Shown here one piece after another: positions 11,901 to 22,200 of a stretch of DNA of 64,000 nt. The translations under genes and the position numbers were made by a program. This DNA is from Saussurea involucrata (lineage: Eukaryota; Streptophyta; Magnoliopsida; Asterales; Asteraceae). The notes under the pieces are model-generated. The model did not search any database. It saw only the letters and a list, made by a program, of their open reading frames with translations, and was not told the DNA's origin. The DNA is taken from positions 8,887,870-8,951,869 of the forward strand of contig CM066317.1 of NCBI GenBank assembly GCA_033807775.1, in the 5' to 3' direction. How positions within the stretch are numbered: position 1 is the stretch's first letter; the number at the start of each line of letters is the position of its first letter.

Positions 11901-13164
11901 CATATTCTTCTGGTAAGGTGATGTGACTTGGTAAGCGCTTACCCGAGTAAGCTTTTGGTAAACGGTCCCTTAGACTACTTTATATATATTTTTTATTTTT
12001 CTTTGTTTTGGCTAGGTTGTTTATACGCCCCCTCCTGAGATGAGGCCTTCTACGAAACTAGACAGTTGCTTTGTTCTTGATGTTAATGTTTACGATGGTA
12101 CGATCATGGCTCCATCCACCACGTTTACGAAAATCTGGCGAATGAGGAATAATGGCGATGTTATTTGGCCCCAAGGATCGCAACTTTTGTGGACTGGCGG
12201 TGATTGGTTAAGCGATACTGTTTCTGTTGAACTCGAGGTATGCGTACATCTTGTGCTTTTTTCATTCAGCAAGCTGGGTTTTATCGTTTATTTAACGCTT
12301 GAAACTGGTTGCACTCGTTTTTCAGATCCCGGCCGATGGTTTGCCGGTAGGCCAAGAGCTTGATATTGCAGTTGACTTTGTTGCCCCTGAACTTCCCGGC
12401 CAATATGTTTCGTATTGGACGATTGTCTCTCCATCTGGGCAGAAGTTTGGACAACGTGTTTGGATCTACATCCAGGTAACGTAATAGCATAATATAAACC
12501 AAACCAAATAAACCCAGTATATCCTGCTCGAAATCAGGGTTTGGGATCTACCCCCAAAGGGTAGAACGGTCATTTCCAAGAGCAGGGTTTGGGAGGGGTG
12601 AGATGTATGTAGACTTGATCTCTATCCCAAAAGGGTAGAGCGGTCATTTCCAAGAGCAGGGTTTAGGAGGGGCGAGATGTATGCAGACTTGATTTCTACC
12701 CCCAAAGGGTAGAGCGGTCATTTCCAAGAGCAGGGTTTAGGAGGGGCGAGATGTATGCAGACTTGATTTCTACCCCCAAAGGGTAGAACCGGTCATTTCC
12801 AAGAGCAGGGTTTGGGAGGGGTGATATGTATGTAGACTTGATCTCTACCCCCAAAGGGTAGAGCGGTCATTTCCATGAGCAGGGTTTGGGAGGGCTGAGA
12901 TGTATGCAGACTTGATCTCTACCCCAAAGGGTAGAACGGTCATTTCATGACCAGGGTTTGGGAGGGATGAGATGTATGCAAACCTCTCGAGGGAATAATA
13001 TGATAACGTTAAAAAAGTGTTGGAATTGAATCCTTGTATTGTTCATTCAGGTTGTTGATGGTGTGATGGATTCGGGTCACGAGAACCATTTTGTTGGGGT
13101 CGTGGAGCCGGAAGATATGTGTTTAGATACAGAGCCATACACAGGAACGTCTTTAAGGAAATAA
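8917..13164 (+). CDS. NBR1-like: NBR1-like protein (PB1, ZZ and FW domains), six exons, no UBA
   Basis: Spliced exons 8917-8943, 10380-11431, 11520-11637, 12016-12237, 12326-12475 and 13051-13164 give 560 residues; all introns are GT-AG and keep frame. Residues about 8-92 form a PB1 domain with a basic start (VIKVKFGDALRRF) and an acidic OPCA segment (DEDGDVVTL). Residues about 343-390 form a ZZ zinc finger (CDGC, then CSIC). Residues about 404-525 match the FW (NBR1 central, Ig-like) domain, rich in tryptophan (IWRMRNNGDVIWP). NBR1 is a selective autophagy receptor that polymerises through PB1. Plant NBR1/Joka2 proteins are usually 700 residues or more, with C-terminal UBA domains and an ATG8-binding motif; here only 37 residues follow the FW domain. 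It may be a shortened paralogue or a degraded copy. Introns hold two MITEs and a minisatellite. Confidence 0.85.
9824..10197. mobile_element. hAT-type MITE in intron 1 of the NBR1-like gene
   Basis: Ends CACTGTTCTAAA and CAAGGTTCTAAA (right complement) form a short TIR. A perfect 8-bp TSD GTTGAAAT is at 9816-9823 and 10198-10205. The interior is rich in CGCCATGGC and CACGCC motifs in both orientations. Confidence 0.85.
11698..11969. mobile_element. PIF/Harbinger-like MITE in intron 3 of the NBR1-like gene
   Basis: Terminal repeats GGGGCCGTTTACCAAA and GGGACCGTTTACCAAA (right complement) are flanked by TTA (11695-11697, 11970-11972). The inside is full of CTTACC/GGTAAG motifs in both orientations. 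A diverged relative lies at 24947-25226. Confidence 0.8.
12553..12990. repeat. 74-bp minisatellite in intron 5, about six copies
   Basis: A unit of about 74 bp (contains GGGTAGAGCGGTCATTTCC and GATGTATGCAGACTTGAT) recurs about six times with minor substitutions and a few single-base indels. It accounts for most of the intron between 12476 and 13050. Confidence 0.9.
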
Positions 13165-13720
13165 AAGCCGACCCAAGGCTCGGTATGGTTCCCAGTTTAG
13201 TAGGTTCGAACCTTTATAGACGTGTTTAGTAGCACATTTAATTCGAGTAAATAGCGTTGCAGTTATGGGTCTAATCCCATATTCATTTAACTTGATGTCG
13301 TTTTTTCCTTTCAAACCGATGAATGATTTGATACTTTTTGCACATTGATTTTGTACCGTAAAACCGTTTTTTTTTCATCCAACCGTAAATCCTGTATTTT
13401 AAGAGTGCATTTGGTACACTGGATAACACAGGGTCATGACCTGAGTGAGACAAAAGTGTGTTTTTTTGAGGTAGATGAGACAAGGTTGATAAATTACTAA
13501 ACTGTTCATGTCAAATTAAAACCTTCAAAAATTCTTTCAGAAGTATGAGAATAAGCTCGGGATAAACATAATTTCTCCATGATTTAGATACAAAATTCTT
13601 GTTTATAAGAGTGTAAATGTAAAATTTTCAAACGAGACGAACATAATCATAAAAATATGCTACTCGTCTCGTACCTTATCCGAATTCACAAAACCGATAG
13701 CCAAAATTTAGAGTCGTTCT
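13165..13720. other. Intergenic 3' flank between two convergent genes
   Basis: The stretch lies between the stop codon of the NBR1-like gene and the stop of the minus-strand gene at 13721. No UBA-like coding remnant of NBR1 was recognised here. It probably holds both 3' untranslated regions. Confidence 0.5.
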
Positions 13721-14140
13721 CTATTCATCAAACCGCTTAGATAATGTTCGATTAAGTACGTTTCTAAGGCTGTTCTTGCTCTCCTTCTTTCTCTTACTAG
13801 CTTGACTCTGAGTCGACTCATCAAAGTCGTTCCCCAATAACAGCCCGTTCTCGAGCCTTCTCGACACGGCCACAATCTCGTAAGAGTCCCAAAGCGATTG
13901 CCGGAAATCCCAACTCATCGAACGCTCGTTACCGTCTTTGTTCCGTGACGGTTTCGTGATTGCTTCGAGCTTAAACCGAGTGGGTTTGTTCTTGAAATTG
14001 AGGCGGCGGGCATCGAACTCATTGGTGGCGGTTGGGCTGCCGCCGGCGGTGGCGGCGGAGTGGCCGTGCCATGCTTGCGCCACCGCCTTGATGATTTCGA
14101 GTTCATGTTGTTCTTGAGTTTGTTCAATCTTCTTCTTCAT
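13721..14140 (-). CDS. Small conserved-looking plant protein of unknown function, 139 aa
   Basis: Start at 14140 (MKKKIEQTQEQ) is preferred over the upstream ATG at 14260, because the extra 40 residues look like untranslated leader. The protein is hydrophilic. It has an N-terminal helical stretch (EIIKAVAQAWHGHS), a basic middle (RRLNFKNKPTRFKLEA) and the segment WDFRQSLWDSYEIVAVSRRL, followed by an acidic patch and a lysine/arginine-rich tail (KRKKESKNSLRNVL). No signal peptide or membrane segment is seen. I recall similar short plant proteins with a tryptophan-rich WDF...LWDSYE segment but cannot name a characterised family. The gene is intronless and convergent with the NBR1-like gene. The tail could be a nuclear localisation signal, which is an inference. 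Confidence 0.65.
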   Translation of the reverse strand: MKKKIEQTQEQHELEIIKAVAQAWHGHSAATAGGSPTATNEFDARRLNFKNKPTRFKLEAITKPSRNKDGNERSMSWDFRQSLWDSYEIVAVSRRLENGLLLGNDFDESTQSQASKRKKESKNSLRNVLNRTLSKRFDE

Positions 14141-14645
14141 GGTATTTTGGAGGATGGAAAGGTATGGGGGCCATGGTGTTTTTATTCCTATCTTTGGAGT
14201 TAAAATATGAGCCTCACATGATTGAATTGATAAATAACTACAAATTAATATGCTATCCAATAGGGTAGTGTAAGTGGGTGACCCTCACAAAATTCAATTA
14301 TGCCCCCAAAATCTTTATGTATTTTTTTTTTGTGGTTTAATATAAAAACGAGAACTACGAATAGAAATGCAAACGGGGGCGATAACGACAACTCAAGATC
14401 GATGTGGGGGCGGGTATGGGGTGGCGGGATGCGGTAGGGACGATGGTTGGTGAAGTTAGAGCATCAACTATACATTAATGTATGTTAAAATGGAGAGAAG
14501 AGAAGAGAGACGAAAAATCTAAATATATATAAAAATAGGAAATAATATTTAAATGTTTTCCATTAACAGAAAACGTGATTTTTGTACTTTGTGTTGTTAC
14601 ATCGTTTTAAAGAACTTAAATAAAAGTTTACAACAGTAGTTCTTA
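14141..14645. other. Upstream region of the small minus-strand gene
   Basis: Probable 5' leader and promoter side of the 13721-14140 gene, ending in AT-rich DNA. No further gene seen. Confidence 0.45.
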
Positions 14646-14738
14646 GGCCATCAGTACTCCATCCAGGAATCTTTCAAAGATTTCAGCTCCACATCAGCGC
14701 CATATCAGCTTTTCCCTCATCCCTCACTCAATCCCTAA

Positions 14739-15727
14739 GGCCATCAGTACCCCATGAGAGAATCTTTCAAAGATTCCAGCTCCACATCAGCGCCACATCA
14801 GCTTTTCTCCCATCCCTCACTCAATCCCTAAACACCTTTACCCCATTCTCTCAAACCCTTTTGCCACCTCATTTATTTTAATTCTTTTATTTATACATTT
14901 AATTATTTAACAAAATAAAAATATTTATATATTTTTTAATAAATAAAAATAAGATAAATAATAAAAATAAAAATTCATACCATTCATTAAAAATAAAAAT
15001 TACAAAATACAAAACACTACCAATTATGAAATTTTTGAATTTGCTCTTTTCTCGCTAAAGTAACCCTCAAAGCGTTTCCCGTAAGGTGATCATGCGGGGT
15101 CATGAAAAACTCGAAGTCTTTCTCAAATCGTTTTGAGCGTTCGATTTCGAGTTCTTGTTCCAACCTATGTCGTTCGAGTTTTGAGCGTTCGATTTCGAGA
15201 TCGAGTTTTTTCATTTTGTATTCCATTGTATCATCAATCTTGTCGTTGAACGTCGTCAACAACTGAGTAACACTTTCGTCCGTATTCGCCCCGGACGTAT
15301 TACTCGTTGATGATTTTTTTGCCTTGTTTCTCCCGATGGGTCGTTGAATTTGCTCGTCATCGTCATCATCGGAATGTTGGGTACGTTTTGAACCACGCGA
15401 TGAAGTTGTCGTCATCGTTGGAACGGCTCCCCATTTTGGACATTTTTTTAGGACGTCCCAAGCTTGTTCGTGAGTGAAAACAACTTTATGGCGTGCTAGA
15501 TACCGTTCGTGTGCCGTTCGGGATATATCGGCCTCACTCATCCCGCTTGATCTATTATTGAGCAAGTTGTTGTAGATGCCGCCAAACGAATTAACTCTTT
15601 TATTGAGGTCGTTGAACTTGCTATTGAGTTGATGGGTTGATCTATAACCTGGTTCACGACCCATGCGAGTAAAGAACACATGCCCGATTCGGCCCCAAAA
15701 ACTTCCTACATTTATGTAAAATTAAGT

Positions 15728-15758
<31 letters not shown>

Positions 15759-16600
15759 TAAAAATAATTACCACCGCTTTGTGCGTTACCGACCACGGGG
15801 TCCTCCGAAACGTCAACCCACGCCGACACTAACGCGAGTTCCTCGACTTTACTCCACGTTTGTTTGGCGGCTTTCGTTGGTCTCGGATTTGATGGTTTCG
15901 GGTTAGATTGTTGTGTCGGGATAGATTGTGGTGTGTTCGGGGTAGAAGGTTGGGTTTCCGGAACAATGTCGTCGTCGAGATTGAAGTTGGCCGGAGTAAA
16001 ACCTTGTTCAATCAACCCGGGACGTGTAAATTGGTAAGGAAATTGTTGGTGAAATTGTTGGGGAAATTGTTGCGGATATTGTGGCGGATTTTGTTGCGAC
16101 CATTGTGGCGGAATTTGTTGCGAAAATTACGGATAATAACCTTGTTGTGTAAACGCTTGGAAACCAAGCTCTTGATCTTCTTGCGATTGTTGTGTATTCG
16201 GTCGGTTACGACGGGATGTAGGTGTTGTGTTTGGATTCATGATGAGAGAGGTGTGAAAAATAAGAGGTTGAGAGAATTTGAGAGAGTTTGAGAGGTGTGA
16301 GAAATAAGAGGTTGAGAGAATTTGAGAGGTGTGAGAAATTAGAGGTTGAGAGGTGTGAGAAATAAGAGGTTGAGGGTTAAATATATAGTGGGATTAAATT
16401 GAGAATTTTTTTTTACAAAGAGCCGTTGAACGGCTTGATTTTTAAAAATTAAATTAATTTTTTTTTAAAAACCCTTCGGGATGAACCGGGATGGGGAGCC
16501 CGGATTCCATCCCGCCCCGCTGAACCCGCACCCGCCGTAGCCCATACCGAGCCATCCCGCAGCCATCCCGAGCCCCATCCCGAATGGGGTACGGATGGCC
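14739..16600. mobile_element. Inner PIF/Harbinger-like element carrying ORF1 only
   Basis: TIR GGCCATC(A/C)GTACCCC with TAA on both sides (14736-14738, 16601-16603). It contains the Myb-like ORF1 gene on the minus strand but no DDE transposase, so it is non-autonomous. Confidence 0.8.
15017..16240 (-). pseudogene. Harbinger ORF1: Myb/SANT-like DNA-binding protein with coiled-coil C-terminus
   Basis: Exon 1 is 15772-16240 and exon 2 is 15017-15705, joined by a GT-AG intron containing an AAT-type microsatellite. The protein starts MNPNTTPTSRR and is rich in glutamine and proline (QQFPQQFHQQF). It then has a trihelix/Myb-like segment (WSKVEELALVSAWVDVS, then SFWGRIGHVFF across the splice). Then come an acidic patch, a basic patch and a long charged C-terminal helix (LEIERSKLERHRLEQELEIE). 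This architecture matches the accessory protein of PIF/Harbinger elements, which works with a separate transposase. An in-frame TAA near 16130 interrupts exon 1, so the copy is probably non-functional unless translation starts downstream. Confidence 0.75.
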
Positions 16601-17530
16601 TAAGAATCCCTAAACACCTTTACCCCATTCCCTAACCCACTCCCTCTCATTTCTCACCTGGGACCCACCTTTCCTCCTCACATTTTCTTCGGGATGAAAC
16701 GGGATGGGGAACCCGCATCCCATCCCGCACCGCTGATCCCGCTGATGCCGTCGCCCATTCCCGCTGAACCCGCATCCCATCCCGAGCTCATCCCGAGCCG
16801 GGTACGGATGGCCTTATAAAAACCGATTTTGCATGTCTCACTTATATTTTAAACATCAATAAAATATATAAAATAAGCCTAATAAAATGTTATTTCACAA
16901 CAAGTTAAAAGTAAAAACCAAAGTTGTTGTAGAATAACTAAAATTATTTACTTTTAAAAGTTAATATCTACTTTACAATGTTGTCATTAATAATAAATCA
17001 AGAGATTTTTTCTATTTTCTTTATTATTAAAAATAAAGGGAAATTATGTAAAATACCCCAAGTTTGACCAATTGTTATCGAAATACCCTAAAATTTTTCC
17101 ATTTTGCAAAAATGCCCTAAATACCCGCGATGGATCCCGCGATCGCGGTCTAGGGCTGACGTGGCACGTACTTTGGATACAAATGCCCCGCAAAGCCCCT
17201 CAACTTTGGCCGCGGTGCACTTTTGGTCCGTGCCCGCGATGGCCCGCGATGGACCAAAATTTACAGTTTTGGTCCCTGGAAATTTACACTTTTGGTCCCT
17301 GTACTTAGACGAATCTTGCATGCTTTTACTGTTTTTTTCCACAATTATTGTACTTTGAAGACCGATTTGTGGTTGAAATTCATTTGCATGTTTGAGATTT
17401 CATCCATAAATATCAGTAATATGCAATTCACAATTCACACTTGTTCTTGCTTTCTTTCTTGATTTCTCTCTTGCTTTCTTTCTTTGAATTGTTTTCTCTC
17501 TTGATTTCTCTTCTCTCATTTCATCCACAA

Positions 17531-17854
17531 ATGGCATCGTCATCAAACCCTAAGTCTACTCCTGAAAAAATGCAACCTCAAATCGAGGTCGCCATAGCAA
17601 AAAAGGAAAAGGAGATAGATGAACTAACAGAAGAGTGGAAAAAAATTATGGACAGGAAGGCAGTCCATTTGAGAAAGATCGAAGAGGAAGACAGGGAGAT
17701 CAAAAGGATGAAAGGGGATATAAAAGCTAGGGAGGCTCGTGTTCGTCGAGAACAAGAAGCAATTCATCATATTCTGCAAGACTTTGCAATTATTCAAGCG
17801 AAGGTAAACGAGAAGCAAGCTTGGATTGATGAAACTAAATCAATTTTTAAGTAG
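17531..17854 (+). CDS. Small coiled-coil protein encoded by the MULE, 107 aa
   Basis: ATG at 17531 (MASSSNPKSTPEK) follows a pyrimidine-rich leader downstream of the left TIR. After a short serine/proline-rich head, residues about 20-105 are almost entirely charged helix with heptad-like spacing (KKEKEIDELTEEWKKI, REIKRMKGDIKAREARVRRE), predicting a coiled coil. No zinc finger or catalytic motif is visible. It runs towards the transposase gene, the arrangement known for mudrA and mudrB in maize MuDR; VANDAL MULEs also carry accessory genes. I recognise no sequence similarity to either. It may be a MULE accessory protein or a captured host fragment. Confidence 0.6.
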   Translation: MASSSNPKSTPEKMQPQIEVAIAKKEKEIDELTEEWKKIMDRKAVHLRKIEEEDREIKRMKGDIKAREARVRREQEAIHHILQDFAIIQAKVNEKQAWIDETKSIFK

Positions 17855-17992
17855 GTGGTGGTTGTTTTAGTTGTTTTGTATTTTTTTTGTTTTGTATTTT
17901 TTACTGTGTTGTTGTTTTGTATTTTTTGTTGTTGTTAATTTCTCTGAAAAGTAGTTTTTAAGCCGCTGAACCACGGTTAGGTTGGATACATC

Positions 17993-18292
17993 ATGCAAGG
18001 TCAAGTCAGAGGTTACCTCATTCGTGGGCCTACTCCTCTTGTAGAATATATGACAACCCTCAACTCATTTGCTAAAGTGTGTGCGGGTTGTGGTACACAA
18101 TGGCCATACGTGGTTGCAAAAGCAGAAGCCGTTGAAGAAGGGTCAGAAAGATTGAAGATGAAGAGCATGTTGGATGAAATACAAACTAGCTGTGTTATCA
18201 ATGTTTATTTAAAAGCATATGTATGTGTGTATATATCTAATATGAATATATTTATCATTTACAAACTAGCTGTGTTATCAATGTTCATTTAG
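17993..18292 (+). CDS. Possible second exon or ORF downstream of the MULE coiled-coil gene
   Basis: An open frame starting MQGQVRGYLIRGPTPLVEYM contains a compact CAGCG motif (FAKVCAGCGTQWPYVVAK) and ends in helix-like sequence before running into AT-rich repeats. It is close behind the coiled-coil gene and could be spliced to it, but no convincing splice pair was established. Function unknown; low confidence that it is coding. Confidence 0.25.
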   Translation: MQGQVRGYLIRGPTPLVEYMTTLNSFAKVCAGCGTQWPYVVAKAEAVEEGSERLKMKSMLDEIQTSCVINVYLKAYVCVYISNMNIFIIYKLAVLSMFI

Positions 18293-18447
18293 AAGCATAT
18301 GTATGTGTATATATATCATTTACAAATCAGTGTTTAGATCAACAGTATCATATGTGTTTGTTCCAACAAAAATGTCAAGAAATGATAATTTCCAGATCTT
18401 ACAAATAAAGGTCTCCTTTTTTAAGTCTTCTTCTTCTTCATATATAC

Positions 18448-18482
<35 letters not shown>

Positions 18483-18775
18483 AAAAAGCTAGAAACCTGC
18501 TTCCATTCTTGTTACTAATCTTTCTTGCTATATAAACAGACATGTGTACTCAGAGTTAACATTCACTGCCATGGTAACAATCAACCTTTCTTCTTTCTTT
18601 CGCTTATCATATCAAACTCCTATTTTCTTTATGTGTGTAAATATATAATACGAATATATATATATATATCATTTACAAACTAGCTGTGTTATCAATGTTC
18701 ATTTAGAAGCATATGTATGTGTGTATATATATCATTTACAAATCAGTGTTTAGATCAACAGTATCATATGGGTTT
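18190..18775. repeat. Duplicated 3' ends and AT microsatellites between the convergent MULE genes
   Basis: A block containing CAAACTAGCTGTGTTATCAA and AGAAGCATATGTATGTGT recurs at about 18190, 18262 and 18676. Part of the transposase 3' end (GTTTAGATCAACAGTATCAT) occurs at both about 18330 and 18749. A long TA run lies near 18450-18481. Confidence 0.75.
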
Positions 18776-21271
18776 GTTCCATATGGTTCAAGCTGTGACG
18801 GGCCCAGGGTGTGACTGACAGAATGTCTCCTTGGCACGGTTGAAGGGGCGGGATTTGGACACTCTTCACGAGTGTGTCCTACGCATTGGCACCGAGTACA
18901 TCTTCGTTGTATCGAACTTTCACCACGTGATGGACGTCGGTCGTTCTTTCTCGGTCTCCCGGCCCTGTTCTTATCCATTAAAGGTGGATAGCATGGTGGA
19001 AGCGGGTCGGGTGGATACACCCATGCTGCAGGGGGTCCAGCTGGGTTTATTACCTCCACGTATGTTTTCCGGTAATATTCGGACGTGAAGAAAGGTACAG
19101 CCAAGTCGCTGCAATCTGTACGACCCATATATGTTGCTGCAGCGATGGCATGGCCGCACGGTAACCCATATTTATCCCATTCGCGACACGAACAAAGGTG
19201 GTCTTCCATATTCACAATCGCGTGAATATAGTCATCATGCACCTCGTACTTCCCATACCCGATTGCTCTTACCGGCCATGTCGTCGCACGACGCGCCCTG
19301 TACTGAACGATATTCTCCGTCGTTGGTGTGAGTGCATTTTGCATCTCAGCTCCTTTTAGGCGTCAAATTTGGTACCACTCTTGTTGAAAGGCCCGAAAGT
19401 AGTCCATAAGATTAACAATCGGACATCTACGCGCAAAACGGGAGAGTGCATTCACAGACTCTGCACTATTCGAGGTCAGAATGTCATACCGTTGTCCAGG
19501 AAAATGGGCCGCGGACCACCTCTCCGGTCCAGCATTGTCAAAGACTTTGGCTGCTTCCTTGACACTGTATCGTAGCATATTCATGTACTTGTTAAACTCT
19601 CGATCCGTATATGCTCTGCATGCCGCCCAATAGACATCCTTGTAGGTGGTAATACGTTTGTCCTTGGATTTGGCGTTCATCTCCAAATGTCGACAGCATA
19701 TGGTGTGAGGGGCGTTTGGGTACATGGCAGAGATTGCGGCGCTTATGGAAGGAGCCATGTCAGACATAAACACCAACCCTTGCGGGTCTCCGATAGCTTG
19801 TCTCAACATGGACATAAACCAAGTCCACTCGTCCCCGGTTTCAGACTTGCCTACGCCGAAAGCTACTGGAACGATGGAGTTATCCCCGTCCATGGCAACC
19901 GCCAGGAACATCATACCCAAGTAACGGCCCTTTAAATGGGCTGCGTCTATTATCAGGACACGACGTAGATTTGCCAGAAATGTGCGGATCTGCAAAAACA
20001 TAGGTTAAAATGTTATAGTTTATAATGTGTAAATGTTATAGTTTATAATGTGTAAACATATGACGTGTTAAAATACGTATCGCGGGTCCAAGGGCCACGA
20101 AGCACATCTCAAACCGTCCACGTGAATCGGTCCGTAGCCGCGTGACAGTACCAGGGTTCTGCAGCTGCAAATTATATAAATATGTCGGGAGTCGTTCATA
20201 CGACTCCTCGAACGTGCCTCTCACCATAAACAGTGCATGGCAGCGCGCACACCACGCTTGATGGTAATCAATCGTGACGCCGAACTGCCGGTGAACATCG
20301 TGGACGATGTCCTTTGGACGCAATGACCTGCTAACATCAAGAAATTTGTTTTTCAGGATCGCACCCAAAGTCTTTTTGCCGGCTTGTTTGTGGTGGGGAT
20401 TAAGTTGCGTCCTCGTACAAGTGTGTACGTCGTGCAACTTTCTAATCATTATCGCCCCTCCTTTGGGACATCTGTGAATCGCGTACAACCTCCACTCACA
20501 CTTTTCTCTAGCACATTCAACTACGTATTTGCTTTTGTCAGATGCCTGCACGCGACTTTGGAAACCCTCTTCCAAGAACTTGAGTCCGATCTGACTTGCT
20601 AAGAGATCCTTCGAATCGAATATCTGACCTGCTGTTAAACTTTCACTGCGAATATAAGGTGTAGGTTCGTAGCTTTGTGTCTGGGTATGGGAGTCTGGAA
20701 GAATAGGGGGCATATCAAAAAAGTCATTTATCTGACTACATGATTTTCTACTAGGGGTATATTCTTCGTGATCATCATTATCGGTGTCTGATCTGTCTAT
20801 TTCAGAATTACCCGTTCTGAAAACGTGGGTTTCGTCATCAGCAACTCCAGCAGTACGCCATTCGTGTGGTTGTGGTGGTTGTTGTTGAGAATCAGGATGC
20901 TCTATTTGGAGGTCTTCGTCGTCGTCACCCTCCTCGTCACCGTCGTCGTCACCGTCGGATACGCCGGGATACACAAAGAGTAATGGGGGTCTTTCTGAAT
21001 CGACTGCAAGGTGCAGAAAAGTAGAGATATCCCCATCGTTGGATAAATCCACAAATGACCCATTGCCATTTTTAAACACTAACTTGCAAACATCAGAAGA
21101 GTTGATTCCACATTTTTGCATGGCGTATGCAACAAACTTCTGATAAGTATAGTTTACTGACACTTTTACACCATGCTTAAATTTATAAGCAAAATTCCAC
21201 TCATTGTTATCTTGCACCCATTCACCATCAAAACAGAAATATAGCTTAGCTTTTGCAACAGATGAACTCAT
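18736..21271 (-). pseudogene. MULE transposase (MuDR family), split by an intron and one premature stop
   Basis: Exon 1 starts at 21271 (MSSSVAKAKLYF). It encodes a PB1-like N-terminus (residues 1-100), an acidic linker rich in aspartate, and a zinc-finger-like DNA-binding region (CAREKCEWRLYAIHRC ... HTC, about residues 245-285). A short intron near 19990-20080 leads to the MULE DDE domain: VLIIDAAHLKG, SDMAP, then NSAESVNAL as the likely D, D and E. After EWYQI an in-frame TGA (19363-19365) interrupts the reading frame, which continues in frame at 19362. The rest holds a SWIM zinc finger (CSCREWDKYGLPCGHA) and a CCHC knuckle (CTRCQCVGHTREEC). All domains of an autonomous transposase are present. 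The TGA, perhaps from a CGA codon, is the main visible defect; the exact intron borders are uncertain. Confidence 0.85.
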
Positions 21272-21847
21272 TTTTTCAGTAGTATCTCAAACACAAAATA
21301 TTGCAGAAAGAAATATTGCAACAATGAAATCGTTGTGTGGGGATTATGGCTTGCATTTTACGTCTATTTATCAATGAAACAACCAACATATCAGAAAACC
21401 AATCTCTCATTTCATCCACAAACTGGTATTCCAAAAACATTGATTTAACATTGATTCAAACATGCAAATGAATTTCAACCACAAATCGGTCTTTAAAGTG
21501 CAATAATTGTGGAAAAAAACAGTAAAAACATGCAAAATTCGTCTAAGTTTAGGGGCTGAAAGTGTAAATTTTCAGGGGCTGAAAGTGTAAATCTCAGGGA
21601 CCAAAAGTGTAAAATTCGGGCCATCGCGGGCTGCGATCGCGGGCAGGGACCAAAAGTGCACCGCGGCCAAAGTTGAGGTGCTTCGCGGGGCATTTGGGGC
21701 CAAAATACGTGCCACGTCACCGTATCCCGCGATCGCGGGACCTCATCGCGGGTATTTTGGGTATTTTTGCAAAATTGAAAAAATTTAGGGTATTTTGGTA
21801 ACTCAATGTTTGACTTAGGGTATTTTAATTAATTTCCCAAAAATAAA

Positions 21848-22191
21848 TATTATTTAGTTAATTGAAATAATATCTTTGGGTTAGAAGGGATATAATACAA
21901 GTAATTATCGTATAAATTAGAGATACAAATTAAAAGTTGAATTTTAATTAAGTTCTTTTTATTTAATGATTTTAAATATTGAAAATGAAATAAAGGGCTT
22001 ATCATTTCCATAAACGTGATTGTACATTTTTATAAGGTAGGGCTAGAGCATTTATAAAACTGGTTTTATAATATGACTTTAAAATTAAGAATTAAAAATT
22101 AAAATTTTAAAAGAATTTATCAACATTTCTTTATTTTAAAGATTACGAAATTAAGCACATTTTTAATAAAATGTTACTTTTATCTTCTAAA
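21848..22191. other. AT-rich spacer between two related MULEs
   Basis: No gene or clear repeat recognised. Confidence 0.5.
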
Positions 22192-22200
22192 TATTTTAAT

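Larger units (their letters stand above)
14646..16813. mobile_element. Outer PIF/Harbinger-like element, with a same-family insertion
   Basis: Ends GGCCATCAGTAC (left) and GGCCATCCGTAC (right complement) are flanked by TTA (14643-14645, 16814-16816). Between the outer and inner copies the same subterminal text recurs (CCACATCAGCGCCA..., ACACCTTTACCCCATTC). This shows that the outer element is itself a member of the inner element's family, reduced to its ends. Confidence 0.8.
17038..21838. mobile_element. Mutator-like element with transposase and a second convergent gene
   Basis: Long TIRs (about 17038-17394 and 21457-21838) begin GGGAAATTA. A perfect 9-bp TSD AAAAATAAA lies at 17029-17037 and 21839-21847. 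The TIRs contain the palindrome CCGCGATCGCGG and GTATTTTGGGTATTTTTGC-type sequence. Inside are a transposase gene on the minus strand and a small coiled-coil gene on the plus strand, each beginning just inside one TIR and converging at about 18.0-18.7 kb. Length 4801 bp. Confidence 0.95.

Noticed and set aside
13915..14127. Alanine/proline-rich ORF on the minus strand
   Set aside because: Out-of-frame shadow of the 139-codon gene.
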